From Angelakisella sp. (GTDB lineage Bacteria; Bacillota; Clostridia; Oscillospirales; Ruminococcaceae): a stretch of 19,376 nt of DNA. The stretch lies in contig JAAWGY010000015.1 of assembly GCA_022795575.1 (NCBI GenBank), positions 1 to 19,376 on the forward strand, read 5' to 3'. Positions 1 to 5,721 of the stretch are shown here, one piece after another. A program made the translations under genes and the position numbers. The number at the start of each line of letters is the position of its first letter. Positions within the stretch are counted from its first letter, which is position 1. The notes beneath the pieces were generated by a model. That model ran no database searches and was not told the origin of the DNA. It saw nothing but the letters and a program-made list of their open reading frames with translations.

Positions 1-122
1 TCGTGCCAAAAACACAAGCCCTGCCATAATTATAGTCAACCTGGGGAGTTTCGCTCCTGCGGGAGCGACCAGGGCCTGCGCGGCCCTGGACCTGCGGCCG
101 GGTAGCCCCGGCGGGCACAACC
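1..122 (+). repeat. Dispersed hairpin repeat, copy A (cut by window edge)
   Basis: This stretch matches 14241-14362 at a constant offset with only a few substitutions, and the similarity stops abruptly after position 122. It contains the 3' arm of a large palindrome (13-25), then the stems CGCTCC/GGAGCG, CCAGGGCC/GGCCCTGG and GCCGGG/CCCGGC. The window begins inside the palindrome, so the 5' part is missing. The unit sits just upstream of the iron-type operon promoter. It is noncoding as far as I can see. Confidence 0.85.
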
Positions 123-161
123 AGAGGGACAGGCCAAGTTGTACTCGCTTACCCCCGCCGC

Positions 162-190
162 TTGACACCAACAGACCTTCATTATACAAT
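162..190 (+). promoter_or_regulatory. Sigma-A promoter of the iron-type ABC operon
   Basis: A perfect -35 box TTGACA (162-167) is separated by exactly 17 bases from TACAAT (185-190), which matches the -10 consensus at five of six positions. Transcription would start near 197, giving a leader of about 44 nt before the ATG at 241. That leader is too short for a cobalamin riboswitch. Confidence 0.8.
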
Positions 191-240
191 AAGTTATCTA
201 ATTTGGGGCCCGCCCCCGCCCGCTGCAAAGGAGACTACCC

Positions 241-1209
241 ATGAAAAAACGCCTCGCAAGCCTGCTCCTGGCCCTGGCCGCCCTCACCGCCTGCGCCACC
301 GCCCCGGAGCAACCCTCCCAGCCCGCCCCTGCCCCCCCCGCCCAACAGGACCAACAGAGCACCGCCTATACCTTCACCGATGCCCTGGGAAATACCGTCA
401 CCGTGGACCGCCCCCAGCGTGTGGTAAGCTTCTACGGCTCCTTTGCAGAAATGTGGGTGCTGGCCGGCGGTACCCTCGTCGGCACTACCGATGATGCCAT
501 CACCCAGCGGGAGCTCCCCCTGGGGGACAACGTAACCGTCATCGGCGGTACCAAAACCCCCAACCTGGAACTTGCCCTGGGCCTGGAACCGGATTTCGCC
601 CTCCTCTCCGCCGATACATCGGACCATGTCCAGGCCGCCGAAACCCTCCGGGCAGCAGGCGTCCCCTGCGCCTTCTTCCGGGTGGATTACCTGGAGGACT
701 ACCTTGCCGCCATGGAGATCTGTACCGCCATCACCGGCCGCAGCGATCTGTATGAACAGAACGCCCAAAGGGTGGAGCAGCAAGCCCAGGCCGTCATCCA
801 ACGAGTGCGCCCCCGCCTGGCCCAAAATCCCCCCACCGCCCTGCTGATCCGTGCCTATTCCACCGGGGCCAAAGCCAAGGGGATGGATAACTTAGCCGGA
901 GTGATCCTCCACGAGCTGGGGGTGAAAAACCTGGTGGAGGACCACCCCAGCTTGCTGGAGGAGCTGAGCATGGAGGAGATCATCGCCGCCGACCCGGATT
1001 ATATCTTTGTCACTACTATGGGCAGCAGCCAAAAGGCCCTGGACGCCCTGCGGGACGGTATCCAGTCCAACCCCGCCTGGGCCAGCCTCTCCGCCGTCCA
1101 GAATGACCGGTATATCCTCCTGCCAGAGGACCTGTTTCATTATAAGCCCAATGACAGATGGGGGGAAAGCTATGCCTATCTTGCCAATATCCTCTGCCCG
1201 GAGGGGTAA
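241..1209 (+). CDS. Iron-complex/cobalamin-type ABC transporter substrate-binding lipoprotein
   Basis: This 322-residue protein looks like a class III (BtuF/FhuD-like, periplasmic_binding_2) binding lipoprotein that captures a metal chelate outside the membrane and delivers it to the permease encoded next. It has a Lys/Arg N-terminus, a hydrophobic segment and a lipobox LTAC with Cys18 as the lipidation site, followed by a Pro/Ala/Gln-rich linker to about residue 40. Family-typical stretches include VVSFYGSFAEMWVLAG near residue 60, the LGLEPDFALLS segment, and EEIIAADPDYIFV in the C-terminal lobe. The ATG is set by AAAGGAG (227-233) with a 7-base spacer. The stop lies 7 bases before the permease start, so the genes form an operon. 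The ligand (ferric siderophore, haem or cobalamin) cannot be told from sequence. The lack of a long leader argues weakly against riboswitch-controlled B12 uptake. Confidence 0.88.
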   Translation: MKKRLASLLLALAALTACATAPEQPSQPAPAPPAQQDQQSTAYTFTDALGNTVTVDRPQRVVSFYGSFAEMWVLAGGTLVGTTDDAITQRELPLGDNVTVIGGTKTPNLELALGLEPDFALLSADTSDHVQAAETLRAAGVPCAFFRVDYLEDYLAAMEICTAITGRSDLYEQNAQRVEQQAQAVIQRVRPRLAQNPPTALLIRAYSTGAKAKGMDNLAGVILHELGVKNLVEDHPSLLEELSMEEIIAADPDYIFVTTMGSSQKALDALRDGIQSNPAWASLSAVQNDRYILLPEDLFHYKPNDRWGESYAYLANILCPEG

Positions 1210-1216
1210 CGGCGCC

Positions 1217-2191
1217 ATGCTGCTCCCCGCCCTCTGCGCCCTGCTCCTGCTGCTGGCCCTGGCCTCGGTCTGCCTGGGCTCGGTGCGGGTGCCCCTGCGG
1301 GATGTGCTCTCCGCCCTGTGGGGAGGGGAGGTCCCCCCCCGGTCCTACAATATTATCCGCCACGTCCGCCTGCCCCGGGTGCTGGCCGCCCTGTTGGTGG
1401 GGGCCGCCCTTTCGGTGAGCGGCGCGGTGCTCCAGGCGGTGCTGATGAACCCCCTGGCGGGGCCCAATATCATCGGGGTAAACGCCGGCAGCGGCTTTTT
1501 TGTCCTGGGGGCGGCGGTGCTGCTGCCCGGGCGGTGGGATATCATCCCCCTGGCCGCCTTCGCCGGGGCCCTGCTGGCCTGCGGCATCATCTACGGGCTG
1601 GCCGTCACCACCGGGGCCTCCCGCATCACCATTGTGTTGGCGGGGGTGGCGGTAAGCGGCTTCTTCGGCGCCGGCTCGGACGCCATCACCACCCTGGTCC
1701 CCGACGCCTGGACCGGGGCCAGCACCTTTTTGGTGGGGGGATTCGCCGGCGTCACCATGGAGAACGTCCGCTTCGCCCTCTGGTATATCGTCGTCGGGCT
1801 GGCCCTGGCCCTCCTCCTCTCCCACGATATGAACATCCTTGCCCTGGGGGAGGAGACCGCCCAAAGCCTGGGCCTTTCGGTGAAGCTCTGCCGCCTGCTC
1901 TTTATCCTGACGGCGGCGGTGCTGGCCGGCGGGGCGGTAAGCATCGGGGGGCTGCTGGGCTTTGCGGGCCTCATCGTCCCCCACGCCGCCCGTTTTTTGG
2001 CCGGGGAGGACAACCGGGTGCTGATCCCCGCCTCCGCCCTGCTGGGGGCCTCCTTTGTGGTGGGGTGCGATCTCCTCAGCCGCCTGCTCTTCGCCCCCTA
2101 CGAGCTGCCGGTGGGCATCCTCCTGAACTTCCTGGGGGGGCCCTTCTTCCTCTGGCTGCTGCTGCGGGAAAGGAGGCACAGGACCCGATGA
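1217..2191 (+). CDS. FecCD/BtuC-family ABC transporter permease
   Basis: This 324-residue, highly hydrophobic protein is the membrane channel of the metal-chelate importer and probably acts as a homodimer with about ten helices per subunit, as in BtuC. Family hallmarks are the GVNAGSGFFVLGAA segment after the second helix, LALGEETAQSLGLSV in the cytoplasmic coupling region, and the C-terminal GLLGFAGLIVPHAARFLAG and YELPVGILLNFLGGPFF blocks. The reading frame is open well upstream of this start, into the binding-protein gene. I chose the ATG at 1217 because it gives the normal family length and follows GGAGGGG (1200-1206) with a 10-base spacer. Its stop overlaps the ATPase start in an ATGA, indicating translational coupling. 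Only one permease gene is present. Confidence 0.93.
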   Translation: MLLPALCALLLLLALASVCLGSVRVPLRDVLSALWGGEVPPRSYNIIRHVRLPRVLAALLVGAALSVSGAVLQAVLMNPLAGPNIIGVNAGSGFFVLGAAVLLPGRWDIIPLAAFAGALLACGIIYGLAVTTGASRITIVLAGVAVSGFFGAGSDAITTLVPDAWTGASTFLVGGFAGVTMENVRFALWYIVVGLALALLLSHDMNILALGEETAQSLGLSVKLCRLLFILTAAVLAGGAVSIGGLLGFAGLIVPHAARFLAGEDNRVLIPASALLGASFVVGCDLLSRLLFAPYELPVGILLNFLGGPFFLWLLLRERRHRTR

Positions 2192-2979
2192 GCAAAACAC
2201 CCGCCCTCTCCCTCCGGGGGCTTTCCGGGGGGTACCACGGGGAGGCGGTGGTCCGGGATGTCACCCTGTCCCTGCCCGCCGGACGCTTTACCGCCATCCT
2301 GGGCCCCAACGGCTGCGGCAAGTCCACCCTGCTGCGCCTCTGCGCCGGCCTGCTGCGCCCCTTTTCCGGCCAGGTGCTGCTGGGGGGCCGGGAGCTTTCC
2401 GCCATCCCCCGCAAGGAGCTGGCCCGGCTGGTATCGGTGCTGCCCCAGGGGCGGCCTGTCCCCGGCATCCCCGCCGAGGCCCTGGTGGCCCACGGGCGGT
2501 TCCCTTACCTGGGCTACCCCCGGCGGATGGGCCAAATTGACCGGGACAAGGTGGCGGAGGCTATGGCCCTCGCCGGGGTAACGGAGTACCGCCACAAAAG
2601 CGTGGCGGAGCTTTCCGGCGGGCAGCGGCAGAAGGTGTACTTTGCCATGGTGCTGGCCCAGGACACCCCCCTCACCCTGCTGGACGAGCCCGCCACCTAC
2701 CTGGACCTGAACCACCAGCTGGAGCTGATGGCGCTGATCTCCCGGCTGCGGGACCAGGGCAGGACGGTGGCGGCGGTGCTCCACGACCTGCCCCAGGCCC
2801 TGGAATGGGCCGACTACCTTGTTGTGATGGAGGAGGGCCGCTTGGCCGGCGCCGGGACGCCGGAGGAAATCTTCCGGCAGGGGGTGCTGGAGAAGGTCTT
2901 TGGCCTTGCCTGCCGCCGGATTGAGCTTGACGGGCGGCAGCGGTATTTCTTTACACAGCAGGCAGGCGGCGATGGATAA
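2188..2979 (+). CDS. Iron-complex-type ABC transporter ATP-binding protein (FecE/BtuD-like)
   Basis: This 263-residue ATPase powers the upstream permease from the cytoplasmic side. The full set of motifs is present: Walker A GPNGCGKST (39-47), Q-loop Gln87, signature LSGGQ (142-146), Walker B ending Asp166-Glu167, D-loop TYLD (170-173) and switch His199. The segment EALVAHGRFPYLG after the Q-loop is typical of siderophore/cobalamin importer ATPases (FepC/FhuC class). Start and upstream stop overlap as ATGA, and AAAGGAGG (2169-2176) lies 11 bases ahead. This is the last gene of the operon. No convincing intrinsic terminator follows; only an interrupted CCCG...CGGG stem with one mismatch lies at 3048-3070. 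Confidence 0.94.
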   Translation: MSKTPALSLRGLSGGYHGEAVVRDVTLSLPAGRFTAILGPNGCGKSTLLRLCAGLLRPFSGQVLLGGRELSAIPRKELARLVSVLPQGRPVPGIPAEALVAHGRFPYLGYPRRMGQIDRDKVAEAMALAGVTEYRHKSVAELSGGQRQKVYFAMVLAQDTPLTLLDEPATYLDLNHQLELMALISRLRDQGRTVAAVLHDLPQALEWADYLVVMEEGRLAGAGTPEEIFRQGVLEKVFGLACRRIELDGRQRYFFTQQAGGDG

Positions 2980-3070
2980 CATGGTCCGGTTAGTCCCCAA
3001 AGGATTGTGTGTTTCCTCCAAACAGGGACATATATTTCACCTTTTCTCCCGGTTTCCACAGAAAAACGGG

Positions 3071-3099
3071 TTGCCATTCATTAGTTTTTCCAGTATAAT
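3071..3099 (+). promoter_or_regulatory. Promoter of the surface-protein gene
   Basis: TTGCCA (3071-3076) is followed after exactly 17 bases by a perfect TATAAT (3094-3099) in a locally AT-rich stretch. Transcription from about 3106 would give a leader of about 115 nt that contains the hairpin at 3131-3166. Confidence 0.75.
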
Positions 3100-3130
3100 A
3101 AAAATATCTGGTTTTTATGCAATAAAATGA

Positions 3131-3166
3131 CGGCTTTTATCGTACTATATAGTATGACAAAAGCCG
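3131..3166 (+). promoter_or_regulatory. Long near-perfect hairpin in the 5' leader
   Basis: CGGCTTTT (3131-3138) pairs with AAAAGCCG (3159-3166). After a single A/C mismatch the pairing continues through TCGTACTA against TAGTATGA (one G-T pair), giving a stem of about 16 pairs closing on a tiny AT loop. It lies downstream of the inferred transcription start, so it would be in the mRNA leader. No T run follows directly (TTTTTT comes only at 3183-3188), so it is not a standard terminator. It could be a stability or translation-control element, or a DNA operator. Confidence 0.6.
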
Positions 3167-3181
3167 GAGGATTTTATGTAA
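3167..3181 (+). promoter_or_regulatory. Candidate start-stop mini-ORF (ATG TAA) with Shine-Dalgarno
   Basis: Immediately after the leader hairpin a GGAGG is followed by five bases and then ATG TAA (3176-3181), a start codon directly followed by a stop. If ribosomes load here they would stall or recycle about 40 nt before the real start at 3221. What is seen is the sequence arrangement; any regulatory role is inference and it may be chance. Confidence 0.3.
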
Positions 3182-3220
3182 GTTTTTTCCGGAAGCAGGA
3201 AAGGGAGGTCAGAAAAAAGA

Positions 3221-4561
3221 ATGAAGCGGATTCTTGCAATGATGACAGCGGCGCTGATTGTGGCGTCGATGATGGCAGTGACAGCCTTCGCGGCTGACGA
3301 CGAGGGCACTGTCTGCGATCCCAGCGAGGTCCATGGCGGCGAAAAGGTTACGATTGATACCTATTACTTTGTTTATACCGATAAGGACGGCACCGAGTAC
3401 CGGCTGGACGACAGCCTGGATGTGGATTATTACAGCAAAGTAACCCCTACATGGAAAAAGAACGGCAGCATGGTGGAGCAGGTCTACTATAACGACGGGG
3501 ACAGCTATGTCACCCTGGTGATCAAGGCCGGAATCAACACCAGCGTCAGCAAGAACATCATCGGCCAGCTGAAGATCCGTGACACCGAGGCCAGACGCAA
3601 CTATGTCTGCAAGATCGAGGAAGGCGACCTGGTGGTCAAGGGGATCGACGAAAAAGAGAATATGTACGAGGACGGCGACAAGGAGTTCAGCCTCCCCTGG
3701 GATTACCAGACAAAGAAGGTGCGCTTTGTCACCGATGACGGCGCGAAATACGGCACCTTTACCGCCGAATTCGACAACGACGAGGGGGACCACATCGCAA
3801 AATTTGTCACCAAGGTGGTGGACCAGTCCGCCCTCTACCTGGGCTTTAACGAGACCGAAAACATTGCCCTGATGAAGAAATTCCCGGACGCCAATATGCG
3901 GTTCATCAACTGGACCCGCCCCAAGTTTGAGCTGAAGGGCAAGCTTTCCATCTACATGGAGTCCGACGAGTACATCTACGGCATCAACACCGATGACACC
4001 CTCTACCGCCTGGGCGGCACCTGGGACAGCGATAACGATGCCTATGTCATCAGCACCGACACCCTGGGCAGCTATGTCATCAGCGATACCCAGCTGGTCA
4101 AGACCGGCTCCTCCGGCGGCACCACAACCACGCCCCCCCCGGCCAGCAGCACTGCTCCCAAGCCCAGCAGCACTACCCCCAAGCCCAGCAGCAGTGTGGC
4201 CCCGCCGCCCTCCTCCAGCGTGGCCCCGCCCCCTTCCTCCAGTGTGGCGCCTCCCCCCTCCTCCAGCCAGCCCGCCCTGGAGTCCAGCAGCTCCGAGCCT
4301 GCCCCGGAATCCTCCGAGCCCCCCGATGTGGGCGGCGCTGCCCCGGACCCGGGGCCCAGCCGGCCGGCCAGCACCACCCCCGATGACGACGATGATGAGG
4401 ACGAAGACGACGAGGACGAGGACGAAAAGAAGGGCTTCCCCATTATCCCGGTGCTTTTGGGTGTGCTGATCCTGGTGGTGGTGGTCTGCACCATCGTTGT
4501 CCTGGGCAACCAGGGCGGCGGACGCCAGCGGAAAAAGCGCTTTGACGACTGGGACGACTAA
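3221..4561 (+). CDS. Secreted surface-anchored protein of unknown function with Ser/Pro linker and acidic stretch
   Basis: I do not recognise the family of this 446-residue protein. The architecture is clear. A signal peptide has a likely cleavage after AFA (residue 24). A presumably extracellular beta-rich domain follows (about 25-290) with only two cysteines (Cys32, Cys130) that could form a disulfide. Next comes a low-complexity Ser/Pro/Thr linker (about 295-387) with three SSSVAPPP-type repeats. Fifteen consecutive acidic residues (388-402) precede one transmembrane helix (about 406-429) and a short basic cytoplasmic tail with RQRKKR. The layout suggests a domain held away from the membrane by a cell-wall-spanning linker, with no sortase LPxTG motif. 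The start follows GGGAGG (3203-3208) at 12 bases. The gene has its own promoter and terminator and is monocistronic. Adhesion, sensing or envelope roles are all possible. Confidence 0.82.
   Translation: MKRILAMMTAALIVASMMAVTAFAADDEGTVCDPSEVHGGEKVTIDTYYFVYTDKDGTEYRLDDSLDVDYYSKVTPTWKKNGSMVEQVYYNDGDSYVTLVIKAGINTSVSKNIIGQLKIRDTEARRNYVCKIEEGDLVVKGIDEKENMYEDGDKEFSLPWDYQTKKVRFVTDDGAKYGTFTAEFDNDEGDHIAKFVTKVVDQSALYLGFNETENIALMKKFPDANMRFINWTRPKFELKGKLSIYMESDEYIYGINTDDTLYRLGGTWDSDNDAYVISTDTLGSYVISDTQLVKTGSSGGTTTTPPPASSTAPKPSSTTPKPSSSVAPPPSSSVAPPPSSSVAPPPSSSQPALESSSSEPAPESSEPPDVGGAAPDPGPSRPASTTPDDDDDEDEDDEDEDEKKGFPIIPVLLGVLILVVVVCTIVVLGNQGGGRQRKKRFDDWDD
4187..4258 (+). repeat. Tandem 24-base coding repeat (SSSVAPPP x3)
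   Basis: Three consecutive in-frame 24-base units (4187-4210, 4211-4234, 4235-4258) each encode SSSVAPPP, differing mainly at third codon positions. They lie in the surface protein's linker, next to two shorter PKPSS-type units. Such units can change number by slippage without shifting frame. Confidence 0.85.
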
Positions 4562-4602
4562 CCACAAGGGCGCAGCCGACAGAACAACAAACCGGTAACG
4601 GA

Positions 4603-4643
4603 AAAAGCAGCGGAGGCGCAGAGCAAGCGCCTCCGCTGCTTTT
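4603..4643 (+). terminator. Strong intrinsic terminator after the surface-protein gene
   Basis: GCAGCGGAGGCGC (4607-4619) pairs perfectly with GCGCCTCCGCTGC (4627-4639) across a 7-base loop, and the stem is extended by AAAA/TTTT. It starts 42 bases after the stop codon. The flanking A and T runs make it potentially bidirectional. Confidence 0.9.
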
Positions 4644-4754
4644 GCAACAGGGGAGCCTTGGCAAGCAACGCTTCCGGTGGTCTTCTTCCCTTTTTGCCAC
4701 AGGGCCCTGCATGGGCGCAAGGGTAAGCAAGGGGAAATTTCGGAGGATGGGGTT

Positions 4755-5303
4755 ATGAAAAGAGCAGCAGACGACTTTTCAAGCTGGCGATTGCAACAGG
4801 AGAATATGTCAAAGCCGTTTCCGTATCTGTTCCCGCAGATGCCGCCCCGGTTCCGGCGATGCTGTGCATTTATGAAAGCAGTATTTCTGATACAATGGGG
4901 ATGCTTTGCCGCTTTTTGTACTTGCGGTATAGTGCTGTTCGTTCCCGTGGTCATTGGGGGCAAGAATATGGAAATGGGCGCTATGATAGAGAGCAAACCG
5001 TTTCTGGCGTTTTTCATTGTGGCGGCTGCTGTCTCGCTCCCGATTTTCTTTGCAGCGATTCCCTTTGGCTTTACCCCAAAGGTTTTTTGGCGGTGTCCAT
5101 GCTGCGGGCAGCCCTTTCCGTATTATGCCCCAACACGGGGGGATAGCTTGAAAAGGAAAGAGTGCTTGCAGACGATGAAGGAGCACCATATCAAATATGC
5201 AAAAGTAAGATTTTGCCCGCTAATCCTTCCGTCTGTCTGCCCGGAATGTAAATGCAAGTTTTTTGAGATGACCGGTGATGAACCAACGTCCATCTGGCCG
5301 TGA
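4755..5303 (+). CDS. Hypothetical two-helix membrane protein with zinc-ribbon-like C-terminus
   Basis: This 182-residue protein is of no family I recognise. It has a short charged N-terminus and two hydrophobic segments that look transmembrane: FLIQWGCFAAFCTCGIVLF, and a stretch of about 25 residues starting at FLAFFIVAAAVSLPIFF. The cytoplasmic-looking tail carries CPCCGQ and, about 55 residues later, CPECKC, a paired-cysteine layout typical of zinc ribbons. The ATG at 4755 is preferred over upstream GTG codons in the same frame because CGGAGG (4741-4746) lies 8 bases before it. An internal ATG at 4806 has a poorer spacing. The base composition is visibly less GC-rich than in its neighbours, with more A/T third positions, so a different origin or weak expression is possible. 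No clear promoter is seen between the preceding terminator and this start, and the next gene has its own promoter. Confidence 0.72.
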   Translation: MKRAADDFSSWRLQQENMSKPFPYLFPQMPPRFRRCCAFMKAVFLIQWGCFAAFCTCGIVLFVPVVIGGKNMEMGAMIESKPFLAFFIVAAAVSLPIFFAAIPFGFTPKVFWRCPCCGQPFPYYAPTRGDSLKRKECLQTMKEHHIKYAKVRFCPLILPSVCPECKCKFFEMTGDEPTSIWP

Positions 5304-5401
5304 AGGATGCCAATACCGGCGCGGGTTCTCCTTACCTGTGGCGGGTGAGGCAAAGTCTACCGGTAGCCGCAGCAGTTGTGGAGCAGCGGCGCGGGTGCCT
5401 C

Positions 5402-5431
5402 TTGACAACCCCCTTGCGGCTGTGTTATCCT
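5402..5431 (+). promoter_or_regulatory. Promoter of the ABC-F gene
   Basis: A perfect TTGACA (5402-5407) is followed after 18 bases by TATCCT (5426-5431), four of six matches to the -10 consensus. Transcription from about 5438 gives a leader of about 280 nt, unusually long, that contains the elements listed next. The rest of 5304-5721 holds no protein gene that I can support. Confidence 0.65.
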
Positions 5432-5470
5432 AATAGCCGGCGGCAAAGGCCGCTTTACCACAAAACTGAT

Positions 5471-5495
5471 AGGAGTTGGGAATTTGAGAAAGTAA
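5471..5495 (+). promoter_or_regulatory. Candidate leader peptide (TTG-start, three codons) of the ABC-F attenuator
   Basis: AGGAG (5471-5475) is followed after 8 bases by TTG AGA AAG TAA (5484-5495), which would encode Met-Arg-Lys-stop. Very short leader ORFs upstream of terminator hairpins are established for ribosome-mediated control of several ABC-F resistance genes. The start codon is weak, so this assignment is inference. Confidence 0.35.
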
Positions 5496-5640
5496 TCTGA
5501 TCCGTAACAACGAGGACAGCCGGCGGGCGGGAGCGTTTGGGTTCCGGCCTGGTTTTCGGCGACCTCCGGACGGAGCAGACGGCTTTTTCTCCCCCGGCTC
5601 TTTTTTGCGTCCCGGGCTTTTTGCGCCGGGGCGCGGCCTG

Positions 5641-5680
5641 CCGCCGGGGGCTCCTCTGCCCTCCGGCGGCTTGGCTTTTT
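5641..5680 (+). terminator. Terminator-like hairpin in the ABC-F leader (candidate attenuator)
   Basis: CCGCCGGGGGC (5641-5651) pairs with GCCC (5658-5661) and CCGGCGG (5663-5669), with one bulged T, giving an 11-pair stem and a 6-base loop. It is followed shortly by TTTTT (5676-5680). Two other CCGGCGG copies in the same leader (5437-5443 and 5520-5526) could pair with the 5' arm and form an antiterminator. The hairpin lies about 40 bases before the start codon. Confidence 0.6.
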
Positions 5681-5682
5681 GC

Positions 5683-5704
5683 GGGGAAGAATCCTTCCCC
5701 TTTT
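5683..5704 (+). terminator. Second leader hairpin with T tract before the ABC-F start
   Basis: GGGGAAG (5683-5689) pairs with CTTCCCC (5694-5700) across a 4-base loop and is directly followed by TTTT (5701-5704). It sits just before the GGAGG (5708-5712), so it could act as a terminator or influence translation initiation. Confidence 0.5.
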
Positions 5705-5721
5705 GGCGGAGGTGCTTTTTT

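Noticed and set aside
1..240. Cobalamin riboswitch or Fur operator upstream of the metal-chelate ABC operon
   Set aside because: The leader from the inferred start is only about 44 nt, and I see no B12-box-like sequence and no convincing 7-1-7 Fur palindrome, only an AT-rich -10 region.
3048..3070. Terminator after the iron-type ABC operon
   Set aside because: The CCCG/CGGG stem is interrupted by a mismatch, has a weak AT interior and lacks a following T run, so I do not call it.
3209..5017. A 602-codon open frame on the minus strand
   Set aside because: It runs antisense through the surface-protein gene, its terminator and the next gene, and its product is low-complexity Gly/Ala/Val/His sequence as expected from the reverse of GC-rich codons.
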